Below are positions 1 through 9,049 of a DNA stretch of 64,000 bases, piece after piece. The DNA is taken from the NCBI GenBank assembly GCA_964431965.1, contig CAYSLU010000017.1:5077-69076 (forward strand), in the 5' to 3' direction. The notes under the pieces were generated by a model. That model did not search any database. It worked only from the letters and a program-made list of their open reading frames with translations, and was not told the DNA's origin. How positions within the stretch are numbered: the first letter of the stretch is position 1; every line of letters starts with the position of its first letter. The position numbers and the translations under genes are program-made. Origin of the DNA: CAYSLU01 sp964431965 (lineage in GTDB: Bacteria > Verrucomicrobiota > Kiritimatiellia > CAIKKV01 > CAYSLU01).

Positions 1-1042
1 TCCGCGCGGCCTCGATGACGCGCATGGCGTTGCCGTGGAAGACGTCCTCGATGTCGCCGCGGCTGAGGCCGGCCCGCCCGGCGGCCCGGCGAAACGCCTT
101 GAGCTGCTCGTAGACGAAGAAGGTGAGCTGATCGGCCTCCGGCCCGTCGGCCTCGGCCATGTTCCGGTCGCCGCTGACGTCGCCGTAGAGGCCGCGCGGC
201 ACGACGTTCACGTAGTGGTCGTCCTTCGTGATGCGGCGCATGCGCATGCGGGCGATGGGCAGGTCGGTGCCGAACAGGATGCGCTTCGGGCCCACGGCGC
301 GGATGAGCTGCTCGAACACCCAGTCGTTCGTGTTGGCGCTGAAGTCGAAGAGCATGCGCCGGGTGGCCGCGAGCGTCTCGAAGGCGGAGCCCACGTCATG
401 GTTGCAGTAGGCCCGGCCGACGTGGGCGATGATGACCTGGAGGGTGGGGTAGCGCTGCTCGATCTCGAGCATCTGGGCCAGGTTGACCGGGTCCTTCAGC
501 CGGGCGTCGCGCGGGATGTGGAGCATGATGACCCACCCGTTGCGGTTATGCACCTCGAGCTGGTGCGGGGGGAAGAAGTCGAGGATGCGGATTTCGCGGG
601 CCGGGATGTAGCCCGGCACCATGCTGAGGTAGCTCTTGGCTCCGATGAACCCGCCGGCGCGGACGCGCCGCTCGAGCTCCTCCGCGCTCCAGGAGGGATC
701 GCTGAACACGAGGGCGGGCAGGTGATGCCGGGCCGCGCACTGGGACACGTAGTCGTTCACGACCTCCGTGTTCCCGCGGGGCAGATTGGCGAAGATCACC
801 GGCGTAACCTCGCGCCCGGGCAGCATCAGCCGGTAAGTCTCGAGCAGGTCCTCGATCGGGCAGTCCTTCGCCACGCGGCTGGGCCAGCTGACGAGCCGGG
901 CGTCGCGCTCGACCGCGGCGGGGTAGTCGGATGCGCGCCACACGTGCGTGTGAACGTCTACGATCCGCTTGGGCAGAAATCCGTCCAGTTCGTCGGCGTA
1001 GCAGCGCCGGTCTGCGTCCGTGGTTGCGAAGAGTGTATTCAT
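1..1042 (-). CDS. Amidohydrolase family protein (3' end cut by window edge)
   Basis: Metal-dependent hydrolase of the amidohydrolase-2 type (TIM barrel), read on the minus strand from ATG at 1042 and open to the window edge, so at least 347 residues with the C-terminus missing. Visible motifs are the N-terminal metal site VDVHTHVW (His30, His32), a later VIIAHVGRAYCNHD strand that would give the third histidine, and LFGTDLPIARMR near the end, where the barrel aspartate lies. These match the decarboxylase/lactonase-like amidohydrolase-2 group, but the substrate cannot be told. It lies 125 bp downstream of the beta-galactosidase on the same strand and could be co-transcribed with it, which would suit a role in sugar or uronate breakdown. 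No strong ribosome-binding site is visible before the ATG. Confidence 0.8.
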   Translation of the reverse strand, partial: MNTLFATTDADRRCYADELDGFLPKRIVDVHTHVWRASDYPAAVERDARLVSWPSRVAKDCPIEDLLETYRLMLPGREVTPVIFANLPRGNTEVVNDYVSQCAARHHLPALVFSDPSWSAEELERRVRAGGFIGAKSYLSMVPGYIPAREIRILDFFPPHQLEVHNRNGWVIMLHIPRDARLKDPVNLAQMLEIEQRYPTLQVIIAHVGRAYCNHDVGSAFETLAATRRMLFDFSANTNDWVFEQLIRAVGPKRILFGTDLPIARMRMRRITKDDHYVNVVPRGLYGDVSGDRNMAEADGPEADQLTFFVYEQLKAFRRAAGRAGLSRGDIEDVFHGNAMRVIEAAR

Positions 1043-1167
1043 GGCGGTGTGGCCGGAAACGATAGCACAGCCCCGGCCGACGGGAACAGCGAAACGGAAT
1101 CAGCGGACGCGTACGGAGGTCGTGCCCCCAGTGCCGCCGATTCATCTTCCGCAGCGTCCCCCCATCC

Positions 1168-4100
1168 TCACTCGGGGGCGTGGCGGTATACTGCCATGGG
1201 ATCGTCGGACTCCGACGCGAACGGGCGCAGCCGGATCGAGAACTCGGCGGGCTCCGGGCGGAGCAGGTACTCGGGCAGGGGGCCGGGCCCGCAGCTGTTG
1301 CTGCCGAGCGGGGCCTGCCGGTAGTCCAGGTTCAGGATCGTCTCGTCGCGCCGGACCAGCTCGTGCGTGTGCCGCGCCCGCGCGAAGTCCTCGGCGGCAT
1401 AGTGGTGCGCGCTGACTTCGAGCAGCGGCATGCCCATGGCGAGCAGCCCCGCGCCCCGGATATCAGTCACCGCGGCCCACCGCACGTCGGTCTTGTTGCC
1501 GTTCTCCTGCGGACGGATGTAGGGGACATACTGGTCCTGAACGGTTCCGCCGAATACGCCGATCCGGCCGCTCTCCTTGCGGTCCACGTGCGTCTCGTGG
1601 GGGCCGCGGCCGTACCAGGCGAAGCGGTCCATGGCGCCCGGCAGGTGCAGGCGCAGCCCGAGCCGCGCCAGCGGCGGCAGATCGGCTCGGGGCCGGACGC
1701 GGGTGCGGATGACGACGTCGCCCGAGCCATGGACCACCGTCCGGAAGTCGCAATGGAACGCCGGCCTCAGGGCGGGCGCCGCATAGACGGCTTGCATGTC
1801 GATGGCGACGGCCTGGCGTCCGAGCCGCGTGATCGAGAGGCCGGCGATGCGCTGCTGCAGGCGGTCGAGCCCGGCCTCGCGCCAGCGGATCGCGGCCTTG
1901 TCGGATCCCCACACCGTGGCATCGTTGTCCGTCGGGGCGCGCCACGCCTGGAAGCGCGGGCCGATGGTTGCCCGCAGCACGCCGTCGCAGATCCATTCGC
2001 GGATGGCGCCGGCCGACTTGTCGAACACGAGGGAGAAGGACTCGGACGCGATGCGGGCGAGTGCATCGGTCTCCTCGCACGTCACGGCGGGCATGCGGGC
2101 TGCCGCGATGGGCGAAGCGGCCGCCCGCGGGGCGGGCAGGTCGAACTGGCCCCACGCGACCTCGTGGCCGCGCCCGGCCCAGGCGGTGTCGTTCGCCAGT
2201 GCGAACGAGACTGTGAGGCGGTAGTCGGCGGCGTCCGCCTCGCGGGGGAGTTTCAGCGGGACGCCCACGGTAGCCGCCGTGCGGGCCGGGATCTCGGGCA
2301 GGTCGAGGCGGCCCTCCTGCACGATCCGGCTGTCGCGCGAGACCTGCCATCTGCACTCGAACGCATCGAGCCCGGCGAAGTCCTGGCGGTTCCGGACCTC
2401 GATCTTGCCGCGGCGGAGATCGACCGCGGCGAGCTGGACCGGCTCGAGGATCTTTTTGTACTCCGTCAGGCCGGGGTGCGGGATGCGGTCGGGAAAGATG
2501 AGTCCGTCGATGCAGAAGTTGCCGTCGTTCGGCGTGTCGCCGAAGTCGCCGCCGTACGCGAACCACTCGCGCCCGTCCGGCGTGCGCTGGCGGATGCCGT
2601 GGTCGGTCCACTCCCACACGCAGCCGCCGATGAGGCGGGGGAGCCGCCAGATGGCGTCCCAGTATTCCTTCAGGTTGCCGGGGCTGTTGCCCATGGCGTG
2701 GGCGTACTCGCACATGAAGAACGGGCGGGGGTCGTCGGTCCGCTCACCCTGGCGGACAAGCTCGGCGACGGTGGGGTACATGGTGCTCACCACGTCCACG
2801 ATGGGCGCCTCGATCGCGCGCTCGTAGTGGATGGGCCGGGTGGGGTCGGCCTCGCGGATCCAGGCGGCCATGGCGTCGTGGTTCGGGCCGTAGCCGGCCT
2901 CGTTGCCGAGCGACCACAGGATGATGCAGGGGTGGTTCTTGTCGCGCTCGACCATGCGGGAGGCGCGGTCGACGAAGGCGTCCTTCCACTCCGGGGTGCG
3001 GGCGGGGATGTCGTCCGCCGTGTAGCCGTAGCCGTGGGCCTCGAGGTCGGCCTCGTCGATGATGTACATGCCCATGGCGTCGCAGAGGTCGTACCAGCGC
3101 GGATCGTCGGGGTAGTGCGATGTGCGCACGGTGTTGATGTTGTGCTGCTTCATCAGGCGGATGTCGCGGAGCATGTGGTCGAGCGGAACGGTGTGGCCTA
3201 GGTCGGGATGCGACTCGTGCCGGTTCACGCCGCGCAGCTTGACGGGCCGGCCGTTGACGAGCAGCTGCCGGTCGCGGATTTCGACCTGACGGAAGCCGAC
3301 CGGCACGCTTTGGACCTCGAGGGCGGCGCCGTCGTCGGCCGCGAGCGTCACGGTCAGCGTGTACAGGTTGGGCTCCTCGGCGTTCCACAGCTTGGGGCTG
3401 CGGACCGGTGCCTGGAACTCGGCCGGCGCATCGTGGCCAGCCGCGGGGGTGGCGATGTCGGCCACATGCTCGACTACGGTGCGGCCGGCGGTGTCGAGCA
3501 GGGCGGCGTGCAGCGTGCAGCCGGACGGGGGGCGGGCGCCGTAGGCGCGGAGGAGGGCGCGGACCTCAAGCGTGGCGTGGCGGTAGTTCCGGTCCAAGCG
3601 CGTGCGCACGCGCACATCGCGAACGTGGAGGGCGGGGACCGAGTAGAGGTAGACGTCCCGGAAGATTCCGCTGAGCCGCCACATATCCTGGTCCTCCAGG
3701 TACGTGCCGTCGGACCACTGGAGTACCTGGACGGCGAGCCGGTTTTCGCCCGGCTGCAGGAAGGGGGTGAGGTTGAACTCGGCGGGCATGTGGGGCACCT
3801 TGCTGAACCCGACCGGGCGGCCGTTGGCCCAGACATAGAAGGCCGAGTCGACGCCGGCGAAGTGCAGGATGACCGGCCGGCCCTTCCAGTCGGCCGGCAG
3901 CGTGAACGACCGGACGTACAGGCCGGTCGGGTTGGCGTCGGGCACGTGCGGCTTGTCGACGGGGATGGGGTAGTTGACGTTGGTGTACTGGGGTCTTCCG
4001 TACCCGTGCATCTGCCAGTTCCCGGGGACGGGGATGGCCGCCCACGCCGACACATCGAACCCGGCCGCCTCAAAGCCGGCGGGGGCGTCGGCCGGGGACG

Positions 4101-4278
4101 GCGCATAGTGGAACTTCCAGTCGCCGTTCAGCGTCCGGAACCACGGCGACTCGGCGCGGATGCCGCGCCGGGCGCTCTCCGCGTCGGCGAACGGCAGGAG
4201 CGTCGCGGCGGCCGGCTCGCGGTTGCGGTGCATCAGGGCGGGGTTCTCCCAGTCGCGCGGCGCTGTCGTGGTCGGCAT
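1168..4278 (-). CDS. lacZ: Beta-galactosidase, glycoside hydrolase family 2 (LacZ-type)
   Basis: Hydrolyses terminal beta-galactosides; five-domain LacZ architecture, 1036 residues, the usual length. The order is an N-terminal jelly-roll (YVWANGRPVGFSK, LEDQDMWRLSGIFRDVYL), an immunoglobulin-like domain, the TIM barrel, and a C-terminal LacZ domain 4/5 (FAWYGRGPHETHVDRK). The acid/base is Glu460 in SLGNEAGYG and the nucleophile Glu524 in FFMCEYAHAMGNS, counted from this start. I chose the ATG at 4278 (MPTTTAP) because GGGAG lies five bases upstream; upstream in-frame ATGs at 4290 and 4311 lack this. No signal peptide is seen, so it is probably cytoplasmic and would act on imported oligosaccharides. 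Neighbouring genes do not include a sugar transporter. Confidence 0.93.
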   Translation of the reverse strand: MPTTTAPRDWENPALMHRNREPAAATLLPFADAESARRGIRAESPWFRTLNGDWKFHYAPSPADAPAGFEAAGFDVSAWAAIPVPGNWQMHGYGRPQYTNVNYPIPVDKPHVPDANPTGLYVRSFTLPADWKGRPVILHFAGVDSAFYVWANGRPVGFSKVPHMPAEFNLTPFLQPGENRLAVQVLQWSDGTYLEDQDMWRLSGIFRDVYLYSVPALHVRDVRVRTRLDRNYRHATLEVRALLRAYGARPPSGCTLHAALLDTAGRTVVEHVADIATPAAGHDAPAEFQAPVRSPKLWNAEEPNLYTLTVTLAADDGAALEVQSVPVGFRQVEIRDRQLLVNGRPVKLRGVNRHESHPDLGHTVPLDHMLRDIRLMKQHNINTVRTSHYPDDPRWYDLCDAMGMYIIDEADLEAHGYGYTADDIPARTPEWKDAFVDRASRMVERDKNHPCIILWSLGNEAGYGPNHDAMAAWIREADPTRPIHYERAIEAPIVDVVSTMYPTVAELVRQGERTDDPRPFFMCEYAHAMGNSPGNLKEYWDAIWRLPRLIGGCVWEWTDHGIRQRTPDGREWFAYGGDFGDTPNDGNFCIDGLIFPDRIPHPGLTEYKKILEPVQLAAVDLRRGKIEVRNRQDFAGLDAFECRWQVSRDSRIVQEGRLDLPEIPARTAATVGVPLKLPREADAADYRLTVSFALANDTAWAGRGHEVAWGQFDLPAPRAAASPIAAARMPAVTCEETDALARIASESFSLVFDKSAGAIREWICDGVLRATIGPRFQAWRAPTDNDATVWGSDKAAIRWREAGLDRLQQRIAGLSITRLGRQAVAIDMQAVYAAPALRPAFHCDFRTVVHGSGDVVIRTRVRPRADLPPLARLGLRLHLPGAMDRFAWYGRGPHETHVDRKESGRIGVFGGTVQDQYVPYIRPQENGNKTDVRWAAVTDIRGAGLLAMGMPLLEVSAHHYAAEDFARARHTHELVRRDETILNLDYRQAPLGSNSCGPGPLPEYLLRPEPAEFSIRLRPFASESDDPMAVYRHAPE

Positions 4279-4319
4279 TGGTGCTCCCATGGGCTCGGGT
4301 CGTCGGATCATGGGCCGAC

Positions 4320-4348
4320 TGTGTAGCGCGTTCGGGGCGCGTCCACAA
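4320..4348 (-). promoter_or_regulatory. Possible sigma-70 promoter for the beta-galactosidase gene
   Basis: On the minus strand TTGTGG (4348-4343) is followed after exactly 17 bases by TACACA (4325-4320), about 40 bases ahead of the chosen start. Spacing is ideal but both hexamers are weak matches. Confidence 0.3.
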
Positions 4349-4381
4349 CCCGAAAGGATGGGGCACCGGCGGGATGCGAAA

Positions 4382-4408
4382 GAGCCCCCGGGAGCGGCCC
4401 GGGGGCTC
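4382..4408 (-). terminator. Hairpin terminator after the gspE-gspF genes
   Basis: A perfect 11-bp GC-rich stem (GAGCCCCCGGG / CCCGGGGGCTC) with a five-base loop lies 13 bases past the gspF stop codon. On the minus strand it is followed by TCTTTCGC, a poor T tract, so termination may be partly factor-dependent. Confidence 0.65.
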
Positions 4409-4421
4409 GGGGCGCGCCGGA

Positions 4422-5591
4422 CTACTTCCCGACGATCTCGCCGAGCTTGAAGATCGGGAGGAAGAGGGCGATCAGGATGCCGCCGACGACCACGCCGAGG
4501 AAGACCATCAGCAGCGGCTCGATCAGCGAGGTCAGGCCGGAGAGCGTGGTTTCGATTTCGGAATCATAGAAGTCCGCCACGCTGTCCATCATCTCGTCCA
4601 TCTTGCCGGTCTGCTCGCCGGCGGCCAGCATGCGGACGAGCATGCCGGGAATGCAGGCCTTTCCGGCCAGCGCCGTGGACAAGGGGTCGCCGCGCTCGAC
4701 GGCGGTGCGGGCTTCCATGATGGCGACGCCGACCACGCGGTTGCCGGTGGCGCCGGCGACGGTCTCGAGGGCGCTGAGGATCGGAACGCCGCTTCGGATG
4801 AGCTGGGCGAGGGTGCGCGAGAAGCGCGCGATGGAGACCTTGCGGGTCAGCTCGCCCACCACGGGAGCCTTGAGCGCGAACCGGTCCATTGCCATGGCTC
4901 CGACCGGCGTCTTGGCCCACTTCTTGAACGCCACGACGATCGCGACGATGGCCGGGACGATGATGATGCTGTACCGGCGCATGATGTTGCTGAGGTTCAC
5001 CAGGAACTGCGTCGGGGCCGGCAGCTGGGCGCCGAAGTCCTTGAACATGCTGGAGAAGACCGGGACGATGAAGACGATCATCGCGATGGCGATGCTCATC
5101 GCGACGCACAGCACGATGACCGGGTAGGTCATCGCCGACTTGACCTTGCGCCTCAGCTTGGCGCTCGACTCGAGGAATGTGGCGATCCGGGCCATGGACT
5201 CGGCCAGCTGGCCGCCGGTCTCGCCGCTCCGCACCATGTTGACGAAGAGGTCGTCGAACACGGTCGGGAACGTCCGAAGCGCCTCGGAAAACGACGCGCC
5301 GCTCTCGATGCTTCTTTTGACGTCCCGGATGACCGTCTTGAATCCGGGGTGTGCGGTCTGGTCCTCGAGCGCGTCGAGGGACGCGACGATGGGAACGCCG
5401 GCGCCGAGCATGGCGGCGATCTGCCGGGAGAAATTGGGCAGCTCCATGGCGACGATTTTGCTGACGCCGGCGATGCCCTTGCGGCGGCGCGCGGGCTGCG
5501 TGGCGCTGGCCCGCGCGGCGGGGCCGCGGGCCGTGGCGGGAGGCGCGTTCTTGCGGTTGGGCGGGGGAGTGGATCGGACGACTGGGCTCAT
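4422..5591 (-). CDS. gspF: Type II secretion / type IV pilus inner-membrane platform protein (GspF/PilC)
   Basis: Polytopic platform protein that couples the secretion/pilus ATPase to pseudopilus assembly in the inner membrane; 389 residues. Two T2SSF repeats are visible: the first follows FSRQIAAMLGAGVPIVASL with SGETGGQLAESM, the second follows FSRTLAQLIRSGVPILSAL with AGEQTGKMDEMM. Hydrophobic segments lie near YPVIVLCVAMSIAIAMIVFI, IIIVPAIVAIVVAF and at the C-terminus. The N-terminus is Arg/Pro-rich and cytoplasmic. The start at 5591 has GGAG eight bases upstream, overlapping the end of gspE, which stops three bases before, so the two are translationally coupled. With only these two genes present, type II secretion and type IV pili cannot be told apart. 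Confidence 0.9.
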   Translation of the reverse strand: MSPVVRSTPPPNRKNAPPATARGPAARASATQPARRRKGIAGVSKIVAMELPNFSRQIAAMLGAGVPIVASLDALEDQTAHPGFKTVIRDVKRSIESGASFSEALRTFPTVFDDLFVNMVRSGETGGQLAESMARIATFLESSAKLRRKVKSAMTYPVIVLCVAMSIAIAMIVFIVPVFSSMFKDFGAQLPAPTQFLVNLSNIMRRYSIIIVPAIVAIVVAFKKWAKTPVGAMAMDRFALKAPVVGELTRKVSIARFSRTLAQLIRSGVPILSALETVAGATGNRVVGVAIMEARTAVERGDPLSTALAGKACIPGMLVRMLAAGEQTGKMDEMMDSVADFYDSEIETTLSGLTSLIEPLLMVFLGVVVGGILIALFLPIFKLGEIVGK

Positions 5592-5593
5592 GG

Positions 5594-7309
5594 CTATTCT
5601 CCGCCTGTGACTTCGAGGGCCGCTTCGATGGAGGTGATGCCATCGCGAACCCGCTGCAGTCCAGTCATTTTCAGCGACAGCATACCCCGCTTCATGGCCA
5701 GGCTGCGAATCTCGTTGGGCGTGCAGCCCTTGAGAATCGCAGCCCGGATCTCCTCGTCGACCGGGAGCACCTCCATGATCGCGCCGCGCCCCTTGAATCC
5801 GGTGTTGTTGCACTTGGGGCAGCCGACGGGAGCGTAGATCGGACCCGCGTCGAAGAATCCCTCGGCAATGTTGTTGGTCTCCAGCAGCCCGTCGGGGACT
5901 TTGGTCTCCTTCTTGCAGAAGGGGCACAGCTTGCGGTAGAGGCGCTGCGCCTGGGCGAGGACGAGCGAGGACGCCACCAGAAAGCGCTCGACGCCGGAGT
6001 CGGTGAGCCGGGCGACGGCGCCGGCGGCGTCGTTCGTGTGGAGCGTGCTCAGCACGAGGTGTCCGGTGAGCGCGGCGCGAACGGCGATGTCCGCGGTCTC
6101 GCGGTCGCGGATCTCTCCCACGAGCACCACATCGGGATCCTGGCGCAGGATGGAGCGCAGGGCCGAGGCGAAGCTCATGCCGACGTCCGCGTTGATGGCC
6201 ACCTGGTTGATGCCTTCGACCTGGTACTCGACCGGGTCCTCGCATGTGACGATGTTGACGTCGGGCTTGTTCAGCTCCTGCAGGCAGGAGTACAGCGTCG
6301 TGGTCTTGCCGCTGCCGGTGGGGCCGGTGACGAGAATGATCCCGTGGGGCTGCGAGATCGCGTAGGACAGGGCCTTGAACGCGTGCTCCTCGAGCCCGAG
6401 GGCGCCGAGGTTCGCGAAGAGGGCGCTCTTGTCCAGGGTTCGCATCACGATCTTCTCGCCGTGCACGGTGGGCAGGCAGCTGACGCGGATGTCGATCTCC
6501 TTGCCGATGGCGCGGATGCGGAAGCGCCCGTCCTGGGGGACGCGCCGCTCGGCGATGTCGAGGTTCGACATGATCTTGATTCGCGAGATGATGGCGGGCT
6601 GGAGATTCTTCGGGGGGCTCGGGCTCTCGATCAGGTTGCCGTCCACGCGATAGCGCAGCCGCAGGCGCTTTTCCATCGGCTCGAGGTGGATGTCGCTCGC
6701 GCGCTTGCGGATCGCCTCGAGCAGGATCATGTTCACCATCCGGATCACCGGCGCGCCCTCGGCGCTCTCGAGCATCTCGTCGAGGCTCGGCTCGTCCGTC
6801 TCCTCGCGCCCCACCTCCACGTCGCCGTCGGTATCCTTGAGCAGGTGCTCCATGTCGAGCCCCTCGGATGCCTCGACAAACAGGCGGGCGAGCGCCTCCT
6901 CGATCTCCTTCTCGTTTGCCACGAGCGGCGTGATCTCCATGCCCGTAAAGGTTCGCAGCTCGTCGAGCGCGATGATGTCGAACGGGTCGCCGAGCGCAAC
7001 CGTCAGCGTCTTGGCCGTGCGGGCGATGGGGATGGCGAGGTGCCGGGTGAGCACTTCGCGGGGGATCATCTCGAGGATCTGGCTGTCCGGCGTGAACCGG
7101 ATCAGCGTGATGGGCGGCATGTTGAGGTACTCGGCCAGCGCCAGCGTCATCTCGGGCCGGGGCACCAGCAGCTTGTCGACCAGGTACTTCTCCAGCCCCA
7201 CGTTCCCCGCGGCCGCTTCCGCCTTGGCTTCCTCCAGCGCCTCGGGCTTCAGGACGCCCTTCCGGATCAGGATGTCCGCGATTTTTCCGCTGTATCCGAA
7301 CGATGCCAT
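5594..7309 (-). CDS. gspE: Secretion/pilus assembly ATPase (GspE/PilB family)
   Basis: Hexameric cytoplasmic ATPase that powers type II secretion or type IV pilus extension; 571 residues, normal for the family. An MshEN-type N-terminal domain (about residues 1-150) precedes the catalytic part. Walker A GPTGSGKTT is at about 329-337, Walker B with the Glu-box DPDVVLVGEIRD at 391-402, and the His box STLHTNDA at about 421-428. A tetracysteine zinc site is present (CPFC at 462-465 and later CPKC). The ATG at 7309 is preceded by GGAGGAG at good spacing. It is followed directly by gspF. It faces the MEMO gene across a 160-bp divergent intergenic region. Confidence 0.93.
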   Translation of the reverse strand: MASFGYSGKIADILIRKGVLKPEALEEAKAEAAAGNVGLEKYLVDKLLVPRPEMTLALAEYLNMPPITLIRFTPDSQILEMIPREVLTRHLAIPIARTAKTLTVALGDPFDIIALDELRTFTGMEITPLVANEKEIEEALARLFVEASEGLDMEHLLKDTDGDVEVGREETDEPSLDEMLESAEGAPVIRMVNMILLEAIRKRASDIHLEPMEKRLRLRYRVDGNLIESPSPPKNLQPAIISRIKIMSNLDIAERRVPQDGRFRIRAIGKEIDIRVSCLPTVHGEKIVMRTLDKSALFANLGALGLEEHAFKALSYAISQPHGIILVTGPTGSGKTTTLYSCLQELNKPDVNIVTCEDPVEYQVEGINQVAINADVGMSFASALRSILRQDPDVVLVGEIRDRETADIAVRAALTGHLVLSTLHTNDAAGAVARLTDSGVERFLVASSLVLAQAQRLYRKLCPFCKKETKVPDGLLETNNIAEGFFDAGPIYAPVGCPKCNNTGFKGRGAIMEVLPVDEEIRAAILKGCTPNEIRSLAMKRGMLSLKMTGLQRVRDGITSIEAALEVTGGE

Positions 7310-7402
7310 GCCGCTCCTCCGGGCCCGGCTCCGACGAGCCGTGAATGGCGAATATTCAAGCAGGAAGCATGCCGAAACCGCAAAGAAAACCATCTTCCCG
7401 CT

Positions 7403-7431
7403 TTGAGAACGTGCGCCGACTATAGCATACT
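7403..7431 (+). promoter_or_regulatory. Sigma-70-like promoter for the MEMO-AMMECR1 gene
   Basis: TTGAGA (7403-7408), a 17-base spacer and CATACT (7426-7431) lie about 37 bases upstream of the start codon at 7469, in the divergent gap shared with gspE. Confidence 0.45.
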
Positions 7432-7468
7432 CGTGCGCGGCGGGCGATTGTGAACGTGGGATTGACGC

Positions 7469-9049
7469 ATGAGCAGACGCATGGCGGCGGCCGTAACGGT
7501 ATGGGCGCTGGTTTCGGGGGGCGGGCGGGCTGGGGTCGGACCCGATCCCGTCGGGGACGTCCGGGCTCCGGCCGTGGCCGGATCCTTCTATCCCGCTTCG
7601 GCGGCGGAGTTGCAGGCGCAGGTTGACGAGTTGCTCCGGTGCCCTCCGCGGCCGGCCGGCGCCCCCGCCCTCGTCGGGGGCGTGGTGCCGCACGCGGGCT
7701 ACGTCTTCTCCGCGCGTTGCGCCGCCAGCCTCTACCGGCTGCTGCACAGCAACCAGTTCGACCGCGTCATCCTGATCGGGCCCAGCCACCATCTGCCGTT
7801 CGCCGGACTGGGGCTGCCCCACGCTGGCCTGACCGCATACCGGACGCCGCTGGGCGACGTACCCATCGCGACCGGGCTGTGCGCGCGGCTGGCGGCCTCC
7901 CCCGGCTTTGTGCGCCTGCCGCGCGATGCGGGGCCGGAGCACTGCCTGGAAGTCCAGCTCCCGTTCCTGCAGCGAAGCCTCGGGCGGTTCGAGCTGGTTC
8001 CGGTCCTGTGCGGCGGGGTCCGCGAAGAAAGCGTTGGGGCATACGCGGCCGCGCTGGCTCCGTTGCTCGATGCCCGAACGCTGCTGCTGGCATCTTCGGA
8101 CTTCACCCACTACGGCCCCAACTACGGGTACGTTCCCTTCGAGTCGGACGCGAAGGGGCGGCTGGCGCAGATGCTGGCCTCCGCGGCCGGCGCGGCGGCC
8201 GCGCTGGACCTGGAAGGATTCCGGCGGCACAGCTGCGACACCGGCGACACGATCTGCGGCGGGTACCCGATCCAGATCGTCATCGATGCGCTGAGGCGCT
8301 CCGGCCGGGCCGTCCGCGGGGCTGTGCTGGACCGCTACACGTCCGGCGACGTGGTGGGCGACTACCGCAACTCGGTCTCGTACGCGGCGGTCGGGTTCTT
8401 CGGAGGAACGAACGCGGTCACCCCGGCGGCGCCGGCGGCAGGCCCGGAGGAAAGGAAGGCCGAGATGAAGCAGAGCGGACCGGGCGGAGCAGCGTCGGAG
8501 TTCAGCGTCAGCGCGGCCGGTCAGAAGCGACTGCTGGAGATTGCGCGCCAGTCGATCGCGCACTACCTGCGGGATCGGCGGCCCGGGAGCTTTGCGGTGA
8601 CGGAGCCCGAGCTCCTGACCCCCGCCGCCGTCTTCGTGACCCTGACCCAGCAGGGGCGGCTGCGCGGGTGCATCGGCACCACGGAGCCCCGCTCGGCGCT
8701 GCACGAGGCCGTGAGCCGGCTGGCGGTTGCCGCGGCGTTCGAGGACGGCCGGTTCCGGCCGCTCTCGGCGGACGAGCTGCCGCGCACGCACATCGAGATA
8801 TCGGTCCTCTCGCCGATGCGGCGCGTGAAGGGCGGGGACGAGATCCGGAAGAAGGTCCACGGCGTCGTCGTGCACCGCGGGGGGCACAGCGGGCTGTTCC
8901 TTCCCCAGGTGTGGGAGCACTTCGAGCGCAAGGAGGACTTCATGGGCGAGCTGTGCCAGCAGAAGGCGGGGCTCGATCCCGACGCGTGGAAGGACCCGGC
9001 GACCGAGCTGTACGTATTCACGGTGTTCGCGTTCGAGGAGCCGAAGTGA
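7469..9049 (+). CDS. MEMO1-AMMECR1 fusion (AmmeMemoRadiSam system proteins B and A in one chain)
   Basis: A 526-residue protein joining two conserved families of unknown biochemical role. The N-terminal part (about 30-310) is MEMO1/dioxygenase-like: GSFYPA, VVPHAGYVFS, GPSHHLPF, SSDFTHYG, the CDTGDTICGG segment and the closing VGFFGG. The C-terminal part (about 345-526) is AMMECR1, with the hallmark RGCIGTT at about residue 400 and FLPQVWEHF. A short hydrophobic N-terminus may be a weak signal peptide or only a start artefact; a second ATG at 7481 is possible. In many genomes these two are separate genes beside a radical SAM partner. No such radical SAM gene is nearby. The stop overlaps the next start as GTGA. 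Confidence 0.88.
   Translation: MSRRMAAAVTVWALVSGGGRAGVGPDPVGDVRAPAVAGSFYPASAAELQAQVDELLRCPPRPAGAPALVGGVVPHAGYVFSARCAASLYRLLHSNQFDRVILIGPSHHLPFAGLGLPHAGLTAYRTPLGDVPIATGLCARLAASPGFVRLPRDAGPEHCLEVQLPFLQRSLGRFELVPVLCGGVREESVGAYAAALAPLLDARTLLLASSDFTHYGPNYGYVPFESDAKGRLAQMLASAAGAAAALDLEGFRRHSCDTGDTICGGYPIQIVIDALRRSGRAVRGAVLDRYTSGDVVGDYRNSVSYAAVGFFGGTNAVTPAAPAAGPEERKAEMKQSGPGGAASEFSVSAAGQKRLLEIARQSIAHYLRDRRPGSFAVTEPELLTPAAVFVTLTQQGRLRGCIGTTEPRSALHEAVSRLAVAAAFEDGRFRPLSADELPRTHIEISVLSPMRRVKGGDEIRKKVHGVVVHRGGHSGLFLPQVWEHFERKEDFMGELCQQKAGLDPDAWKDPATELYVFTVFAFEEPK

Noticed and set aside
35..1324. Plus-strand frame covering the amidohydrolase
   Set aside because: The minus strand has HTH and TD metal motifs of the amidohydrolase; the plus frame is a shadow.
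5592..6245. Frame extending gspF upstream into gspE
   Set aside because: The extra residues are a shadow of gspE; gspF homology and the ribosome-binding site place the start at 5591.
7639..9045. Long plus-strand frame joined in front of the isomerase
   Set aside because: The first part is an out-of-frame reading of the MEMO-AMMECR1 gene. The isomerase begins at GTG 9046 with a good ribosome-binding site.
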